Assembly: GCF_013978595.1 (NCBI RefSeq)
Contig: NZ_JACDTZ010000001.1
Location: 496,001-560,000, forward strand
Length of the DNA: 64,000 nucleotides
Source of the DNA: Corynebacterium haematomassiliense
Lineage (GTDB): Bacteria; Actinomycetota; Actinomycetes; Mycobacteriales; Mycobacteriaceae
Direction: 5' to 3'
The translations under genes and the position numbers were made by a program. The notes below the pieces were generated by a model. The model ran no database searches. It saw only the letters and a list, made by a program, of their open reading frames with translations, and had not been told where the DNA came from. Shown piece after piece: positions 62,905-64,000 of the stretch (position 1 is its first letter; each line of letters begins with the position of its first letter).

Positions 62905-62985
62905 CTACGTCCAGCCGGGCCCGTTCATCGAGCCGATCGATCCCCCACCGAAGATGCCCAGCAGCATATTGGCAAACTCACTCAT
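62905..62985 (-). CDS. Candidate 26-residue hydrophobic small protein
   Basis: The minus-strand frame from ATG at 62985 to TAG encodes 26 residues: a start MSEFANMLLGIFGGG, then SIGSMNGPGWT. A GGAG stands nine bases before the ATG and AGGG is next to it. The gap of 194 bases between the tRNA and the membrane protein gene is otherwise empty. Size and composition (short amphipathic-hydrophobic start, Gly/Ser-rich end) recall the tiny membrane or porin-like peptides of corynebacteria, but no match was identified. It could be co-transcribed with the upstream membrane protein. Evidence is modest. Confidence 0.4.
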   Translation of the reverse strand: MSEFANMLLGIFGGGSIGSMNGPGWT

Positions 62986-63041
62986 CCCTGGCGTCTCCGA
63001 TTCGGGTGCGGAGACCAGCCCGGGTACCGCGACTGCAGTGC

Positions 63042-63626
63042 TCAGTTTTGCTCATCCGGCATCATCACCTTTGTCTGTGCAGCTGGGCGACGGTTCTCGG
63101 TTCCGCGGTTGAGCACCACAATGAGCAGGAAAAACCCAACGGCGAAGGCGATTACCACTGCGGCCCAGATGTACCCGAACAGCGGGGTTTCCCAAAGCAG
63201 GTGGGCCACATGAACCATGAGTTTGTGTGGAGCAGCGACCAACACGGCGGCGAGCACCACCGCTGCTATGTACGGCCAGGGCTTGCTGGAACGCGCAGTG
63301 AGATACGCCCAGGACATGGCCAAGAAAGAGATGGCAGGTCCGTAAATCCCGATGACGATAGCGTAACCGGCAGGCTCCCCTTTCAGTATTGGGAGGATCC
63401 ACGGAGACGCGACTGCCACAACGACGAACCCGCAGGACACCGCTGTGCGTACGGCGCCGCCCGTCGATGCCCGCGCAGCCGCTATGCACCCGACGACGAG
63501 CGCAGTGCCATAAAACACCAGTGACAGCACCATCGGCCCATAGGTCACCCCGATTCCAAGAAATGTCAATATCAGTGAAAGTAGAAACAGGCCGACGGAC
63601 GATGCATAGCGTTGATTTGAGCTCAT
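63042..63626 (-). CDS. Six-helix membrane protein of unknown function
   Basis: A 194-residue protein with about six hydrophobic helices and short loops (SVGLFLLSLILTFLGIGV, LVFYGTALVVGCIAAARA and so on) and a polar C-terminus. No motif was recognised. GAGGAGG lies just before the ATG at 63626 and is part of a 33-bp tandem duplication. Codon use seems less GC-biased than in most of the window. Confidence 0.75.
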   Translation of the reverse strand: MSSNQRYASSVGLFLLSLILTFLGIGVTYGPMVLSLVFYGTALVVGCIAAARASTGGAVRTAVSCGFVVVAVASPWILPILKGEPAGYAIVIGIYGPAISFLAMSWAYLTARSSKPWPYIAAVVLAAVLVAAPHKLMVHVAHLLWETPLFGYIWAAVVIAFAVGFFLLIVVLNRGTENRRPAAQTKVMMPDEQN

Positions 63627-63633
63627 GAGCCCC

Positions 63634-63699
63634 CCTCCTCAAGTTGGTTCCAGGCTACAGCCCGATCCTCCTCAAGTTGGTTCCAGGCTACAGCCCGAT
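63634..63699. repeat. 33-bp perfect tandem duplication in a divergent promoter region
   Basis: Two identical head-to-tail units occupy 63634-63666 and 63667-63699. Each carries, on the minus strand, a GAGGAGG that serves as ribosome site for the membrane protein, and, on the plus strand, GGCTACAG just before the start of the next gene. No mismatch is present between copies, so the duplication is recent. Confidence 0.95.
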
Positions 63700-64000
63700 G
63701 GAAGATAGCGTGGTGAATCGTTTGCGGAAGGCACCCCGGAACCGGATCGCACTCATCGTTGCGGCCGGCGCGTTGTTCGTCGCAGCATGGATGCTTCTCG
63801 ACGTTCCCCCGCTTTCGACCTTGCGCACCTGGTCCGATCAGACCGGTGCCTGGTTCCCCGTCCTGTTCTGGCTGCTGTACGTGCTGATCACCCAGTTCCC
63901 CATCCCGCGGACCCTGATGACGGTTTCCGCCGGCATCCTGTTCGGCACCGCCCGTGGGATCCTCATCGCGCTGACGGCGACGACGGTCAGCGCAATCATC
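63698..64000 (+). CDS. TVP38/TMEM64-family membrane protein (5' part only)
   Basis: The frame from ATG at 63698 stays open for 101 codons to the window end. The protein starts MEDSVVNRLRKAPRNR, then has a membrane helix (IALIVAAGALFVAAWMLL), and then WFPVLFWLLYVLITQFPIPRTLMTVSAGILFG, which matches the VTT/TVP38 domain with its FP-P and AG-LFG pattern. Such proteins belong to the DedA-like scramblase group. The ATG lies in the end of the second copy of the tandem repeat; a GTG five codons later is an alternative start. Confidence 0.82.
   Translation, partial: MEDSVVNRLRKAPRNRIALIVAAGALFVAAWMLLDVPPLSTLRTWSDQTGAWFPVLFWLLYVLITQFPIPRTLMTVSAGILFGTARGILIALTATTVSAII

Noticed and set aside
62905-62985. 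Second tRNA or structured RNA in the gap after tRNA-Leu
   Set aside because: No clover-leaf or conserved stem could be drawn; a short ORF explains the region better.

Overview
The window is a chromosomal segment of a high-GC actinobacterium, almost certainly a Corynebacterium. The markers are SecA2-OdhI-FtsR in a row, RbpA, the split Ppm1/Lnt pair (polyprenol-phosphate-mannose synthase and apolipoprotein N-acyltransferase), MshC of mycothiol synthesis, and a Pup/PafA/Dop/ARC pupylation cluster without 20S proteasome genes. Gene order resembles C. glutamicum from gnd to pyrD (recalled, not searched). Several genes differ from that species: a pyruvate formate-lyase set, Fhs, a Dcu-type dicarboxylate carrier and a peptide transporter. 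No transposase, phage gene, CRISPR array or rRNA was seen. One tRNA-Leu(GAG) is present.

Layout. 1-1.5 kb: end of a YchJ-type SEC-C gene and an alpha/beta hydrolase-OsmC fusion. 1.6-6.5 kb (+): secA2, odhI, ftsR, a bifunctional-nuclease-family gene and a second MerR regulator behind an operator-rich promoter. 6.6-14.3 kb (-): VWA membrane protein, glycosylase-like protein, two CNNM/CBS membrane proteins, DEAD-box helicase, gnd. 14.3-23.6 kb: thioesterase, corA with a structured leader, the pflB/glycyl-radical-domain/pflA operon, ndh, a degenerate CFA-synthase-like gene, YceI and a small zinc-ribbon protein. 23.7-29.8 kb: rbpA, ppm1-lnt-fxsA, SDR, aminopeptidase, trypsin-like protease. 29.8-38.9 kb (-): helY, tatC, tatA, pafC, pafB, pafA, pup, dop. 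38.9-43.9 kb: a module of peptide transporter, pdxS/pdxR and a flavoprotein sitting between dop and arc. 43.9-58.4 kb: arc, trmI, M18 aminopeptidase, RecB-like nuclease, fhs, dcu, aspA, HAD phosphatase, mshC, uppP, lppL-like lipoprotein, pyrD. 58.4-64 kb: small membrane protein, PEBP-like protein, a heterodimeric ABC exporter, tRNA-Leu, a 26-codon ORF, a membrane protein and the start of a TVP38/TMEM64-family gene.

Functional themes. (1) Anaerobic or micro-aerobic carbon flow: PFL makes formate and acetyl-CoA, Fhs can load formate onto tetrahydrofolate, and AspA plus Dcu supply and exchange fumarate and C4-dicarboxylates. (2) Pupylation without a proteasome. (3) Cell-envelope and lipoprotein functions (Tat, UppP, Ppm1/Lnt, LppL-like). 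(4) Control of central metabolism and division (OdhI, FtsR, the second MerR).

The most unusual points are: a pyruvate formate-lyase whose glycyl-radical domain is a separate 83-residue protein; a thioredoxin-reductase-like flavoprotein whose N-terminus looks like the toxin-binding tail of a YefM antitoxin; a heterodimeric ABC exporter in which one half has lost its P-loop while the other has lost its LSGGQ signature; and two leaders (corA and dcu) in which the Shine-Dalgarno sequence lies in an extensive stem. All gene functions come from reading motifs and recalled family knowledge; no database search was run.
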